From Microvelia longipes (lineage: Eukaryota > Arthropoda > Insecta > Hemiptera > Veliidae): a stretch of 64,000 nt of DNA. Shown in pieces: positions 1 through 12,088 of the stretch (positions within the stretch are counted from its first letter, which is position 1; each line of letters starts with the position of its first letter). A model generated the notes under the pieces. It was not told the DNA's origin and made no database searches. It saw nothing but the letters and a program-made list of their open reading frames with translations. The stretch spans positions 27,222,099-27,286,098 of the forward strand of contig JACMZG010001913.1 of assembly GCA_018340805.1 (NCBI GenBank), given 5' to 3'. A program made the translations under genes and the position numbers.

Positions 1-27
1 ATATATATATATATATATATATTTATA

Positions 28-69
<42 letters not shown>

Positions 70-104
70 TTGTTGTGTGTGCGTGTGTGTATTGTATGTG
101 TGTG
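1..104. repeat. AT/TG compound microsatellite
   Basis: An (AT)n run of about 20 bases is followed by an interrupted (TG)n run. The same AT-then-GT order recurs at 58.07-58.24 kb, as is common in animal microsatellites. The window starts inside it, so its full length is unknown. Confidence 0.95.
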
Positions 105-3100
105 AGGTTTTACGCATGATATTTTATCATTTAGTGATGAGATAAAGGTAGAACAAAGGATATAAGTGACGTTTCAAGGACAATAGGTTATCAATTCGAA
201 GTAGCAACATGATAAGATAACAAAATTTATGATCGAGGATCAATTTAAAGGAAAAGTAAGGAAAAGTACCCTGGTTTTTCCTAAAGTACCCGAGTTATTT
301 TTCTCATTTTTTTTTTTTATAAAATATTTGACTGTTAGCTTCTTGTACCTCACTCTATGTTATCTATATCTACAATGTTTATTTAAATTGATTGTTTTCT
401 CTATATAATTTACAAATGACATTTATATTTGAGAACAAAACATTAACAGTAATCAAATGAGTTACTGGTAAAAAAAATCAATAGTACCAACGTAATCTTG
501 TTTTGATCATTGCTCATCGCTGATATTTTAATAAATCAATAAGAATTTGACTGAGAAGCAATTAATATTGTAACTAGATCTAGTATCTAATCCAAACCAA
601 TCTTGTATGTTATCATAGATTGTTAATTTGTTAAAGAAATTATTACTATTATTATTATGTATGTCGTTATTCAATATTTGCAGAGTCGCAAGGTCAGCCC
701 AATATCAACTCTTCCATTTTAAAACAATAGTTTATCAGGTGAATGATATCACGTTGAATTAATTTACCTAATTAACAAACTTACAATCTGATAACCAATA
801 ACCATCCTAAACCAAAAATAAACAAACCTGATCCGTCCGATACCAGAGAGACATGTTTTAGTTTCAGATTTAGAACTAAAGAGAGAGGGAACAAGCTACA
901 AGTTGAAAAGGGTTCAATTTGAATGCAAATCCGGGCCCCTTCGTCACCGGTAAATTCGGACTCTTTAATAGAGTCCGAGTTAGGCTGTCCTAAATACACA
1001 TCCCTCTGAGGTTTCCCACGTCATTCCACAGTGATCGGATTTAAAAGGGTGACCGCCCAACCTGGTCAAGCTTCGTGTTTTGAAACTCCCCTTCCCCCCA
1101 CCTTAATCGGAAAATTTGGAAAACCTGGATAAAAATAACGTGAAAAAGTTCTAACACCCCCGCCAGGTTTCAAAACTCTAAAGTAAATTTATCCTTGGTT
1201 TTAGTTTCATTAACAACAAACTTAAATTAACGTTAGTATTATCAACATAAATTCACAAAGTTCCTTCTGGTAAAATTTAAAAGTTTTTTTTTCTAAAGAG
1301 AGTGCCAGGGCTAACTAACTTAAAGACTTTTAACTTTAATTATAGAGGAAGAGAGCGCTTTCTCGAAACCGCTTTAGTCCCAAGACGCTGAAAAGCAACA
1401 TTTGTTTTAACGAATTTCTAATGAGGAAAATTCGCTAATAAGATATCTTATTACTTATGTAAAACATTAAATTAAACATACAATAATTACGAACAATTCT
1501 GTTCCATTATAATATTTTACTATTTTTTCTATGCGTTTTAGTTGTAAGAATATAAATTATTAATCCATTTACTATTCATCTTTAACTTTTATCATTTTTT
1601 AAAAATTTTCCTCAAAACTACATAAATTTTGTCTGTATTGTCTCATTTAGAGAATTTTTAAAGAAAATTACAATTAGAAATCATAGAATTCATAAATAGA
1701 AATCGTAGTATTATTAGAATTAGTCACCATTTAATATAATCCCAGTGTCTTATTATACAGTCCCATACACTTTACGGTCCGTTATGCACTAATACAGTCC
1801 CCTCCCGTTTCTTAAAAAAATAGAATTCATAAATAAAAACTTAAAAAAAATAAAAATCATAGAATAGAATAGAAATGATTAAAATTAAATACTTAGTAGA
1901 ATATAGGATAGAAAGAGAGACAGACTATGGTTAACACAGCCCGTGTTATTGGTAGTTGAAAAAATTAATTGTGGAACTAATGAGTTTAAGATGCAGAAAT
2001 TAGTATCTACAAGACTAGAAAGGCAGCAGTTCGTTGGCAAGAGAAGGCCTTGCATAGGGTGTACGTTAAAGTAATACATAAACCATGTAGGGAAACAAAG
2101 GCGATTTCCGTCAGACATGACAAGTAGTTCATTTTGTACATTTTGTCCACCAGGGACTTGGTCTTAAATATTCCTATGCGAGGCTATTTTGTTTTACCCT
2201 AGCAAATGTAAATAAACTATTTACGGTGCTCAAAATTTTTATTTTTATAGCGTTTATTTGTACATTTTAGTATACAATGTTAATAATTTGTGTAAAAAAT
2301 ACGTTTTGTCACATCCAACAGAGGTTTAAGTGCGAATCTTTAAATACTAGATTTGTTTAAATTACTTAAAACAAGCAGCTAGCTAATTAAACTTTTTTTC
2401 ATGTGCACTCCTTACCTTATTAGATTTTTGCGAGTGATATTTGTTTTCCAATTACAAATATTATTTGTTATTAGTGATTATACAACTTTAACCTGCAATT
2501 TTTGAATATAATAAAAGCAATCATTAAGTTATATTTAAGGCAATACATTGTCTGTATGTTCTTCAAAATCTTAATAAAAACATGTAGTTCACCTTTAATA
2601 TAGTTTCTCTTTTTCTTTAACTAAACAATTGTCTTTTTTGCAACAACTATTTCACAAAATTTAACATAAAATCAATAAACTAGCACGTACATATTAAGGT
2701 ACGAAAACTTAAGTTCGAAAACACGATAAAAAAGGGTTGGCAATAAAATTAAGAAAAAAAACTAATTCCTTAAAGACTCATGCTCAGTTATTCCAATTTA
2801 AGCTATTTTTTTATTTTTGAGCTAGCTATTAGCTGATATTACTTTAGTTTACGTTTACCTACTCTAACTAATACTATAGACTAATACTACACTTCCTCCA
2901 AAAATCAAATATGAAGTAAATGTTTCATTAAAAAATGGAAATAGAATAAAACAGAAAAAACAAATCTAATGATATAGAGTAGGAATTGCGCAAAGAGGCT
3001 GATACACAAAACAAAAGGAAATAAACTAGAATATTACACTCTTAAATGTATCCTGAAAAACACATGATTAAAATTCCAATTCCAGCGTAAAAAAGTACAA

Positions 3101-4002
3101 TGATTATTGGTCATAGTACAACAAGATTTCCTTTTATGACTTGTTACTCAAGCTGTTACTCAGCTTGAGGTAATGAAACGCTATAAGTAATAGGCTGTTA
3201 TTCAAGAATTTAATATAGTTTATTGTTAGAAAAATATGTTTATTTAAAATCATTGTTATTCAATTTGTTTTTATCATGATTTGTCTCGGTCGCAAAAATA
3301 ATAATCTTTAATTTTAGCCAGGTTTCAAGTTAAATTTCTTGGAGGAAAACTCAGGGAGAGAGGGATAATTTGGTCCAGAAGGAGTTCGAGTTAGAAGGGG
3401 GAAGGGTGAAATTTTCAGTATAAAACAAAAAGGCAATAGATGAGAAAAAGGTTTTTCACAAGCAAAGGTTTTTATAGCAGAAGTTTGAGTGGTGAGGTTT
3501 TTCATCAGGTTTTGTTTTCCGGGAGAAAACAGTTTACAGATTTTAACTTAACTTTGGGAAAAGCTGACCTCTTTTCATCTGCTCGAGTTTCCTTATCTAC
3601 CTAAAGCAGGAGCCGAGTTTCTACCTCTAGTCTAGTTTATCAGATAAAGTTCGCTTTTTGAACTTCTGACATATGGTGGACACTGTTCTAAAGAGCAAAA
3701 TATGCTGCGAATAAATCATAATGCATAAAGTCACGCTTTAGTAGTGTGAGTGACGGTTATGTTATACCTCATTTTTAATTAAAACGTCGTACAACCCAGG
3801 CTCTCTTTGATCGTCCTTTGAAATGAAGAGCTTTTTACACAATAAAGCTACTATGAGAGATTATAAAAGCTATTTTTATTTGAATATGTGGCTTATGAGG
3901 TTCTTTTGATTATTGAATTAGAGGAGGGGAATAGAGGATTGATTCCGTTTGGCCTTCTGATACCAAGAATATTAGTTCTTTCTGCTTTTCATTATAAGAA
4001 AT
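105..4002. other. Gene-free AT-rich stretch
   Basis: I see no supported gene here. Open frames are short and lack recognisable motifs. There are homopolymer runs and short AT-rich segments but no clear element boundaries. Confidence 0.6.
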
Positions 4003-4158
4003 ATTGTCAAATAATGAATTAGAAAATAATGTATTACTGTCTAATAATGAGAATTATTGGGCACAATAATTCATTATTGTTTAATAATGAAAATTATTAG
4101 ACAAAATAATTTATTATTGTCTATAATTAATTATTGTCTAATAATGAGAATTAGTGTC
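4003..4158. repeat. AT-rich tandem repeat with alternating inverted units
   Basis: Imperfect repeats of ATTATTGTCTAATAATGA alternate with their near reverse complement ATTATTAGACAAAATAAT. The tract can therefore form several alternative hairpins. Unit boundaries are approximate. Confidence 0.7.
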
Positions 4159-4517
4159 TCGTCGTCTTAACTGCGATTTCATATCATGTAGTCGACTCCT
4201 ATCTATATTAGTTACCACTAAATTGTTCCAAGGAATACTTCTTACTCAGTTCATGTTTTAACACTCGATCTGAAAATAGAGTTATATCTGAAAATTTATA
4301 CTAACCATGTTCGTAGTGAGAGGGGGTTGTCTCTGTTGGAATCGTCGTTGGCTGGGTTTGAAGCGAAGCGAACGAAACGATCGATAGAAAGCAACTCGAA
4401 ACGACCAGAAGCTGATGCGATACATACATGACACTGGAATCAATCTGAAACAGAAAAATACGAATATTTTATTAACTTTGCTTTCAGAAATCCATACAAG
4501 ATTCTATAATCATCCTT

Positions 4518-4870
4518 GGTAAGCCTTGCCTTAAGAACCTAGTTAGTGTTCAGACCGGTCACTGTAGATTAAATAAACATCTTAATACTTTAGGCATAAT
4601 CTCAAAGGCTAGTTGCCCCATGTGTAAGCATTATGAGGAGACAGCTTATCATCTGCGTGAAAAGTGTATACTATACTTACTTTTAGTATCCGCACATTTG
4701 GCGACGGCCTCTTGTATGAAGATCATAGAGAGGATATCTCTCAGTTAGAGAGATATCCTCCAATATATCAACCTTTCAAAGAGATTCTTGATAGAGGTGG
4801 CTTTGCCTCCCCACCCTATTACTATAACTTCTATTATCATAGGATAGATATCAAGGAAAATAACTTTTAA
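4518..4870 (+). pseudogene. LINE ORF2 C-terminal remnant (post-RNase H zinc knuckle)
   Basis: Reading from 4518 gives KPCLKNLVSVQTGHCRLNKH, then a cysteine-histidine knuckle CPMCKHYEETAYHLREKC (C-x2-C-x8-H-x4-C). The TGHC...LH stretch and this knuckle are typical of the region after RNase H in I/R1/Jockey-like LINE ORF2 proteins. Near 4665 the homology moves to another frame (IRTFGDGLL...DHREDISQLE), which again resembles a LINE C-terminus, so there is at least one frameshift. No endonuclease or reverse transcriptase lies upstream, so this is a 5'-truncated, dead copy. The family is not resolved. Confidence 0.65.
4730..4760. repeat. Perfect 13 bp inverted repeat
   Basis: GAGGATATCTCTC and its exact reverse complement are separated by AGTTA. 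It sits inside the LINE C-terminal remnant and would form a stable hairpin in RNA from either strand. Confidence 0.85.
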
Positions 4871-5666
4871 ACACTGATGCTTTTAAGTAAATAATATGCT
4901 TTTGTCATGCTCGGTAGCCTAGTTTTTATTATTTTTAGTTCCTCTTAAAATAATATTAGCAGTACAATTTATAATTTTGCTTGTTTGGTTGATTTAAAGT
5001 TCTTGCGGTAAAACGTCATATATTTGACTCATCTAAACCAACCTTTTCATATGATTTTAAAAGTTCAACCAATAAATATATATTTTTGCCAATAATATAC
5101 AACCTTAAAGTATATTAGATCTTACGGTATGTCTTACGTTGTAAAATGATTATAAGATTTAAAATTATAAGCTGTCATTTGAATCCTAGTGTCAAATTTT
5201 AAACTAGCTTTTCATTAAAAAAATTTTCAATTTAGCTTAGTTCATTAAAAATTTAAAAAGATTGATTAACAATTGTGACGCTACTGCTCAAGCTTTAACA
5301 GATATACCAGAGATTTAATCAAGAAATGAAGTAATGAGCAAGATAACTACGCGTTTCATACAAAATTTGCCCAGTATGAGGACCTCCGCGTACCAAGTGT
5401 GAACCCCAAATTTGAGAGGTTTGAGAGGCCTTATCGATTCAGGACCAGTCTTATTTGATTTAGTACCCCCAAAAAACATTAACTTGAGCTTTAGGAAGCA
5501 CAGCTAGATAATAAATCTGCTTTTTGAGCAAAATTTCAACTCTTTTGTATTAAAGAAGCGGATATTCAATAAGTCATAAACGCACCAGAAACGGATATTT
5601 GTGAAGCCTCGGTTTTGGATTTTTATGGTGAGAACATTTTTTTTCCATATACTAATGATATTAGGT

Positions 5667-6335
5667 GAAAAAATTGTGTACGAGATACCTCGGAAATTAT
5701 CCTCATCACATCAGATTTGCTACGCTCATCCACCCGGATAAGCGTACTTCGGACTCGCTTCACTCGTCCTTAGAATGAACAATTCGCCAAACTTATATTA
5801 CAACGCGACTTCGAACTCGTTTACGCTCGTCCTCAGATAGTAAATACATCCAGTGGTCACCCATACAGCATTGACCATGTTCCATACTGCTTAATTTTTA
5901 TGATCTAACAAAAATCATTGACATAGTTGAATTAAACAAAACTTAGTTTACTTGATTATTACGTAAAGGTACATACTTGTACTAAAATTCAACTCATTTG
6001 CATTACTTTTCAATTTTTTAAAAAACGTAATCTGATAAAAATTGAACTAATGCTGATAATGAAATTAAACTTGGCACATATGTTAGTCTTATACATGTCT
6101 ACATGCCCGTTAAATTTGCCCAGAATTTTTCCAGCTAAATTTTCGTTGACGTCATAAAAAAATATTTTTCGAATAGCACAACTACAGCCATAGACTAATT
6201 TTTGTACATAGTTTGATCTTTCTAGTATAAACACACTAGGAGCTACGGATAATTCCAGTGATATCCCGGTTTCGGATTTATTGCAAACACAATGCTTTTC
6301 CTTTATACCAACGGTATAAATGAGGAAAAGTAAAA
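5667..6335 (+). repeat. Family A dispersed repeat, copy 1
   Basis: This is a noncoding interspersed repeat of about 670 bp. It starts near GAGATACCTC and carries two internal copies of a CTCGCTTCGCTCGTCC-like motif (about 5740-5770 and 5812-5838). A conserved middle part is followed by GACGTCAT, a segment around ATAGCACAACTACAG, and the end CGGATAATTCC...ATCCCGGTTTCGG. It ends with a foldback (CTTTTCCT...AGGAAAAG). It aligns along most of its length with the copy at 7085-7865 and, reversed, with 23690-24165. I do not recognise it as a named family and see no protein-coding capacity. Confidence 0.75.
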
Positions 6336-7084
6336 AGTGACTAAAGAGCGCAACATCTTACATGAAAAACCCATTAAGATAAAGTTAGATTATGTAGGTA
6401 CCATTAGTGAACATAATTTTTAAGGGAATTAAAACTTCATTTACAATATTAAATTCAAAATGATTTTCACAATTTCTCTATAAATTTTCACCTGACTGGA
6501 CAATATGATAACATTATACTCTTTATCATTCTGATTATACATATCGGATAGATGGAATTCCTCAACAAACAGGAGGGAGAAGGGGTATCACGATGATGAA
6601 GGGGCGGTGAAATATAAATATGCATGAAGGTTGGAAAATGAGTTGGACCCATACTTCCCTTTATCCTATCAAGAGAGACTAATTTGTGAAAATTCATGGA
6701 AATTAATGTTCCAATATACTAAATCGATTTCAAAAAAACATATATTTAAAAAGTAAAAGCAAATACATTAATTCGAATAAATTTTATATTTTAAACCTTT
6801 CTAAAAAAATAACTAAATAATTATTTAAAGCTTTTTTTGTATTGAATATTGCGATTAAATAAATTTTGTTAACAATAACTGATTATTTAAGTAAATAAAC
6901 AATGGCAGTTGCGGTTAGTACTGGCTGACATTGCCTTATCTGATATAATGACTGTTGTAATGATAATAGGAAGAGAAAATATGTGAATTCACAAAAATGA
7001 TAAGGGGAAGTAAATATATAAATAAAAATCAAATATCAAATAATAATTAGATAAAAAATACCAAGGAATGCGTAGTAAAATTAA

Positions 7085-7865
7085 AAAATCGGGTAACTCA
7101 GAACTATCCTCATTATATCGGATTCGCTACGCTCATCCTACCAGCTTCAAGCTCGCTTCGCTCGTCCTCAAAAGTAAAAGTCGTTAAATTTATACTGCAA
7201 CACGTCTTCGGACTCGCTTCGGTTATCCTCAGATAGTAAATACATTTGTTTCATTCCCAGAGGTCATTTATCCAGGCATTGGACGCGCTCGATGCTGTTT
7301 AACTTTTATGATCCACCAAAATCATTTATTAACTTGTTGTATTATAACTAAACTTAGTACACTTATTTATTACGTCAAGGGGTACACTTGTATCAATTTT
7401 AACTTAATTGGGATATTATCAGATTTTTAAAAAAAAACGTATACAAATCGTTTGATAAAAATTAAACTAATGCTAATAATAAGATAAAACATAGCACATA
7501 TTTGCAGTCTTATACATGGCTACGTGCGTGCCAAATTTTAATCAGATCGCATCATTTTTCCGTGTTTTATAGTTATTCGAAATTTTTGCCTTTATAGTTA
7601 AATTTGAGTCATTAAAGTAGGTTAATGACGTCATAAATAAATTATTTTCCGAACAGCACAACTACAACGGTAGACTAAATTTTGTACAAAATTGCAACTC
7701 TAGCTTAAATACACTGGGCGCTACGATGATAACAGACACACACACATACAGACAGACAACTTTGCAAAAACCACTCAGGAGGCCTTAAAAACGCCTAAAA
7801 CGGATAATTCCGGGTTCATCCCGGTTGCGGATATTTTTGCAAACGAGGAAAATTAATAAACAACA
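7085..7865 (+). repeat. Family A dispersed repeat, copy 2
   Basis: This is the longest copy. It has the same order of blocks as copy 1: two CTCGCTTCGCTCGTCC-type motifs (about 7145-7175, 7207-7233), the ATGCTGTTTAACTTTTATGAT block, TGACGTCAT at 7626, the AGCACAACTACAACG block, an (AC)n-rich stretch, then GGATAATTCCGGGTTCATCC. The terminal hairpin is partly lost here (only GAGGAAAA remains). Confidence 0.75.
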
Positions 7866-7883
7866 ATAAATAAGCTAGAGATA

Positions 7884-7980
7884 TAAAATAAGTAAATAAA
7901 AATAAAATACTCGTTTTAGGGCCTTTCGGGCCACTAATCCCCCCACATCAGGGGAAAAATCTAAATTTTCTTTAAGAATT
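7884..7980 (-). repeat. 5'-truncated SINE tail
   Basis: The segment matches the 3' part of the two tRNA-derived SINEs at 18.6 and 25.3 kb: GGCCCGAAAGGCCC followed by ACGAGTATTTTATTTTTATTT on the minus strand (AT-rich tail). The tRNA-like head is absent. Confidence 0.65.
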
Positions 7981-8722
7981 ATTATTAATGACATATACTA
8001 ATTGATAAGCAATGATATTTGATAGGATTTGTCCTTCCTTACATTATCTGTAATTTATTTTCCAATTATCTCTACCTAGTGAACTACAGTAACACATTAT
8101 AGGTTATTACAAAAGGGGGATTAGTAGTGGAAAATTTGGAGATCGATACGTGAAGCAAGTTTAAAGTATGATTGAGCTGAAGTAATTTGAACAATGTGTA
8201 ACTGATTTATAGAGAGGAATATAGGCCACTCACTTCAACCTTAATTTACTAATACAATATTTACCAGCTTAATAAATTAGTTATCAATGTGTCAATACGT
8301 GTGTGTCAATGTGTTATCATGTTATAAGTTATCTATATGTCAGTCAATTTAAGACGATGAACTAACCTGATTAAATGAATTTTATGATTCATTGAAGAAC
8401 CACAAATCGGTAAGGTGATAAAAGTACGCTAACGGTTACGTTGGGGAATTCAGCATTGAGTTTTATTAAACATTTAGGACGCATTTGTCGATGGACAAAT
8501 GGAGTATGGTTCCTTCAAGGAACTTATATAAAGGGGAAGGGACATATTAGGTCTATGCAATGTTAAAAAAGTGTCGCCAACCCCCACCACTACTCCCTCG
8601 GGAACTCTTAGCAATAGTACATCCTTCCTATTGTCAGGTTATAAAAGTTTAGTTATTTATTATTGTGTAGAGGTTAATTGAACATATTAAACGTTATTCT
8701 TACCTTGTTTGAGATTATTAAG

Positions 8723-8871
8723 TCATGAATCCTAATAAATTAATAAATACTAGAATTAAAGTCTGTTTACAATAAGCATTTTAGACCTTATAAGTGAAAA
8801 ACACAAACTTTATACGCTTCTCCAATTCCTTTAAACTCTAAACTGGACAAGTTGTCCCATACCCATCTATT
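8723..8871. repeat. 149 bp direct repeat, left copy
   Basis: Identical to 9262-9410 except for one base (CTTCTCC here, CTTTTCC there). Similarity stops abruptly at both ends. Confidence 0.95.
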
Positions 8872-9261
8872 TTCCTTGAAACTTTTATGCTCCCCCTGTG
8901 GGTATTTTAAATGTAAACAACCATGGAGTAATAATCACATTTAAGGAATAATGATTTTTTTGACAGATTAAATGCTTTTGCTGTTGATATCTGTGGGCTA
9001 AAAATATTTTGATGGGGACTGCGAGGAAGAGGAACGTTTTGTTAGCAAGTTTAGACACGTCTTTAGCAGTATAGATTATCGAGAATTTGACTTCACGTAA
9101 TGAAACCTAAAACTCGTTTTGGGAATATTGCTTTGATTTTTTTTATGAAGATACTAGACGATGCAATCTTAAAAATTTTTCGAACTTAGCAAATTCCTCG
9201 TAAATAGCACCCATCAGGAGCAGAAACTAAATACAGGGTAAACTGAGTGCAATATAAACAT
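8872..9261. other. 390 bp segment between 149 bp direct repeats
   Basis: The segment lies exactly between the two repeat copies. It has no open frame, no poly(A) or poly(T) at its edges and no terminal inverted repeats that I can see. It may be an insertion that duplicated a long target, or the spacer of a segmental duplication. Confidence 0.5.
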
Positions 9262-9410
9262 TCATGAATCCTAATAAATTAATAAATACTAGAATTAAAG
9301 TCTGTTTACAATAAGCATTTTAGACCTTATAAGTGAAAAACACAAACTTTATACGCTTTTCCAATTCCTTTAAACTCTAAACTGGACAAGTTGTCCCATA
9401 CCCATCTATT
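9262..9410. repeat. 149 bp direct repeat, right copy
   Basis: Second copy of 8723-8871, with one mismatch over 149 bp. This implies a recent duplication. Confidence 0.95.
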
Positions 9411-10990
9411 CCAATAATTGATCGTATAGACTAAGAGAATTAAAACCGAGGTAGAAGCCTAGCTACCTTTCTTAGGCAACGTTAACTTGATTTTAATGCG
9501 ATGGTGAATTTAAGTGATACAACTATTATGAGTTATTGAACTAAATTTTTGACGTGTAGTCCACAATCCGGATGAATTTCCTTTGGAATGCTTGTTTTAT
9601 TGCTCATTAATATATTTCTAGCTTGATTTCTAGATGTATATATTAATTCTGTATATTTCTATGTATAATCTGTTCACTGTTCAAATACGCATGCTTATTT
9701 AAATCCGCCATACGAAACTATATTCATCCTTCTGTAAATCACTTTTTAATTTCCTTCACTGAACATTGTAGGATAAGATCATGTTCACACTAAACATAAA
9801 AAAACAGATGTCAAAACTCAGAAACATAGTAGGGTAAATCTAAATGCACATTTGGATTCTAAATTGAAAATTACGTAAGAAAATATAAAAACCGATTCTT
9901 TAAATTAAACTCAAAATATCTTACTAAACCGTGCAGTAAAATGGTCTTTATTTCTCTGAAAATGTTCACTCCCAGGTCCACCTTTCGCAATGCAAGCCAT
10001 CTAATTAGCGACTTTTACAAAGCAAATTCGCTAAATGTGAATCGTAGTATTTTTTGGTCATAATACACATAATTATTTTTACGACCGTTTTTTGGCAGCA
10101 AGAGCAGCCAAACGCTTTAAAATTGAAAAATTTGATTTTTTATCAAGAAAAGACAAACTATGCATTCAGATGTTTAAGGTAAAATATGTTTGAAGGCAGT
10201 TAAGCAACTAGTTTTAAATAAAACATTTTGGCACGGATGCAGAATGCCGGGTGTAACATTCCGGTGTATGCTTCATACCCCGAGAAGCTACTAAATTATT
10301 TTTTTGATTTATCAAAGGAAACACGCATATTCCCAACTGGTTACACAACACTATACCCATCCTTCAGAAACCCAGTACATCACTAATCCAACTATTTAGA
10401 GCATAGTATATGCTCATCTTTACAAGGTATTAAAGCATTTACTTGAAAATATCCTGAAATATGTAAATATGTTGAGTCACGAATTGTAATGCTACTGCTC
10501 TCGTTAAAACAGGAAACTTAGGCAAGAAAAAGATTGTAAAGCGCGGATGTGCGGATTTAAAATTTTTAAGTTGGACCGCCATGTGGACCTTTGCGCTAAA
10601 CTAACAGAGGGTAAATGTAACAATAACAATTTTAAGCGGTTCTAAGATTTGAACAAGGGGACCCTAGCTTTCATTATATCTGTAAAATGAATTTTTCGCT
10701 CACCGACTGTGCATTAGGTTTTACAGTTATTGACAATGATGTCAATTAATTTCCAAAGGAAAAATAAGCCTATAAGATTGGAAGTGTCGAGATGTGATTC
10801 TCTTTGTAAAGAGAGGACTCACACATCAAGAATAAATACAAGTACATGCATGTGTGTGTTAATTGAATTATATCCTTGCAGCGATATAATTTGACGAAAA
10901 TCTGTTACAGCGATACATTTATACAATGTTTCTATAAGCTAATTTTAAATGATTAGGAGAGAGTACAAAATAACTCTTTATAAAACAGAG
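9411..10990. other. Gene-free stretch with weak repeat traces
   Basis: No supported gene. Short traces of the ~60 bp 'family X' motif appear near 9550-9610 (CCGGATGAATTTCCTTTGGA) and 10310-10330 (AAAGGAAACACGCAT, reversed). Otherwise I see nothing. Confidence 0.5.
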
Positions 10991-11417
10991 TATATAGACA
11001 AGTAAAATTTATAACAATGCTTTCCTTGCATTGAATTTATGTCGTTCAATTCTATGAAATTATGTATGGATTAAATGCGATAGAGAGATCGATGTGTGGA
11101 CTCGGTTAATTAGTTGGGTAATATGTTGGAGATGGACGAGATATGCAAATATATCGGCGTTACGTCGGAATTAGACCCGGTCCCGGTCTAATTACCACGC
11201 TGCTATGTCAACTCTACAGTGTAAACAGGCATTGGATTAAATTCTCTATTTAAATATCGATGTATTATTAATTTCAGGTTATATCGTCTTGGTACCTTTA
11301 CTTGGTAATAATTGTTGTTTTTTCTTCATTATCTTTTAACAAAAGAGGGAAGCATTGCAATAGCAACAATGTAACAACCGATTCTTTCATATCCACGTTA
11401 CAGTGCATACAGATTCC
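10991..11417 (+). repeat. 427 bp direct repeat, 5' side of LINE
   Basis: Matches 16448-16874 over 427 bp with one difference (C at 11029, T at 16486). The two copies exactly bracket the LINE: the 3' copy begins where the LINE's TTA-repeat tail ends, and the 5' copy ends where LINE-specific sequence begins. The simplest reading is an exceptionally long target-site duplication. A pre-existing duplication is the alternative. Confidence 0.9.
11171..11194. repeat. Short GC-rich inverted repeat
   Basis: TTAGACC and GGTCTAA flank CGGTCCC. It is a small potential hairpin inside the 427 bp duplication, and the same sequence recurs in the right copy. Confidence 0.6.
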
Positions 11418-11944
11418 TGTATGCACAGAGTCTTCTGTTAGCTTTATTAGTGACAACACGTTTTTAACTTGCTCTGTAATTTTCATATTTTACTAGTGAT
11501 AAAAGCAATCAAATTTAATGTAACTTATGTTCATTCGATTCAGTTTTTTACGTAGTGTATTGCTGTGCAACTTTTTTGAACACAAGACGAAGTTTAGCGG
11601 CTTTATTTTGATTTAAAGTAAGCATTTATTAAATAAAAAACATTAAAGAAACTGACCTATAGTCATATTTAAGATTATATTTTAGTTTAAATTTGATCTG
11701 TTTATTTTCATTCTTTAAGATCTGATATAGTTAAGATCTGATATAATAGTTGTCTTCAGTAACAAGATCACGTGTGGATCTGTGACGTAGTGCTCTGTCT
11801 CATTGACGGTCTGCGAACCTACCTATTGTTCTAACCACCTTCCTATTGCAATCTCATTGCGTTAACTATTGGTTTGATAGTTCACCGCTAGATAGACTAG
11901 GCTGTCTCTATTATACGATCTACTGTTTTTTCTTTGTTTCTCGT

Positions 11945-12088
11945 ATGTCAAGACGCAGTAATCGCATATTTAATAAAAATAAGGTTACGCAAAAACCAAT
12001 AAAACGTCCTGCTGAAAACAGATCCCCCGAACTTAAACCTTTCAAAAAATGGCATATAGTGGGAAGAAGGTTGGAGATATGGAGGTAG
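11945..12088 (+). pseudogene. Possible original N-terminus of ORF1 in another frame
   Basis: An ATG at 11945 opens a very basic peptide (MSRRSNRIFNKNKVTQKPIK...) that runs in frame 2 past the ATG of the main ORF1 at 12049, which is in frame 1. The frames could be joined by a one-base slip at the A6 run at 12043-12048. A basic, disordered N-terminus ahead of a coiled coil is usual for L1-type ORF1 proteins. So this may be the true start, separated by an indel or by slippage. Equally it may be untranslated leader. Confidence 0.4.

Noticed and set aside
4003..4158. CRISPR-like spacing of repeats
   Set aside because: Units are imperfect, AT-only, without distinct spacers, and the genome is eukaryotic. 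It is an ordinary tandem repeat.
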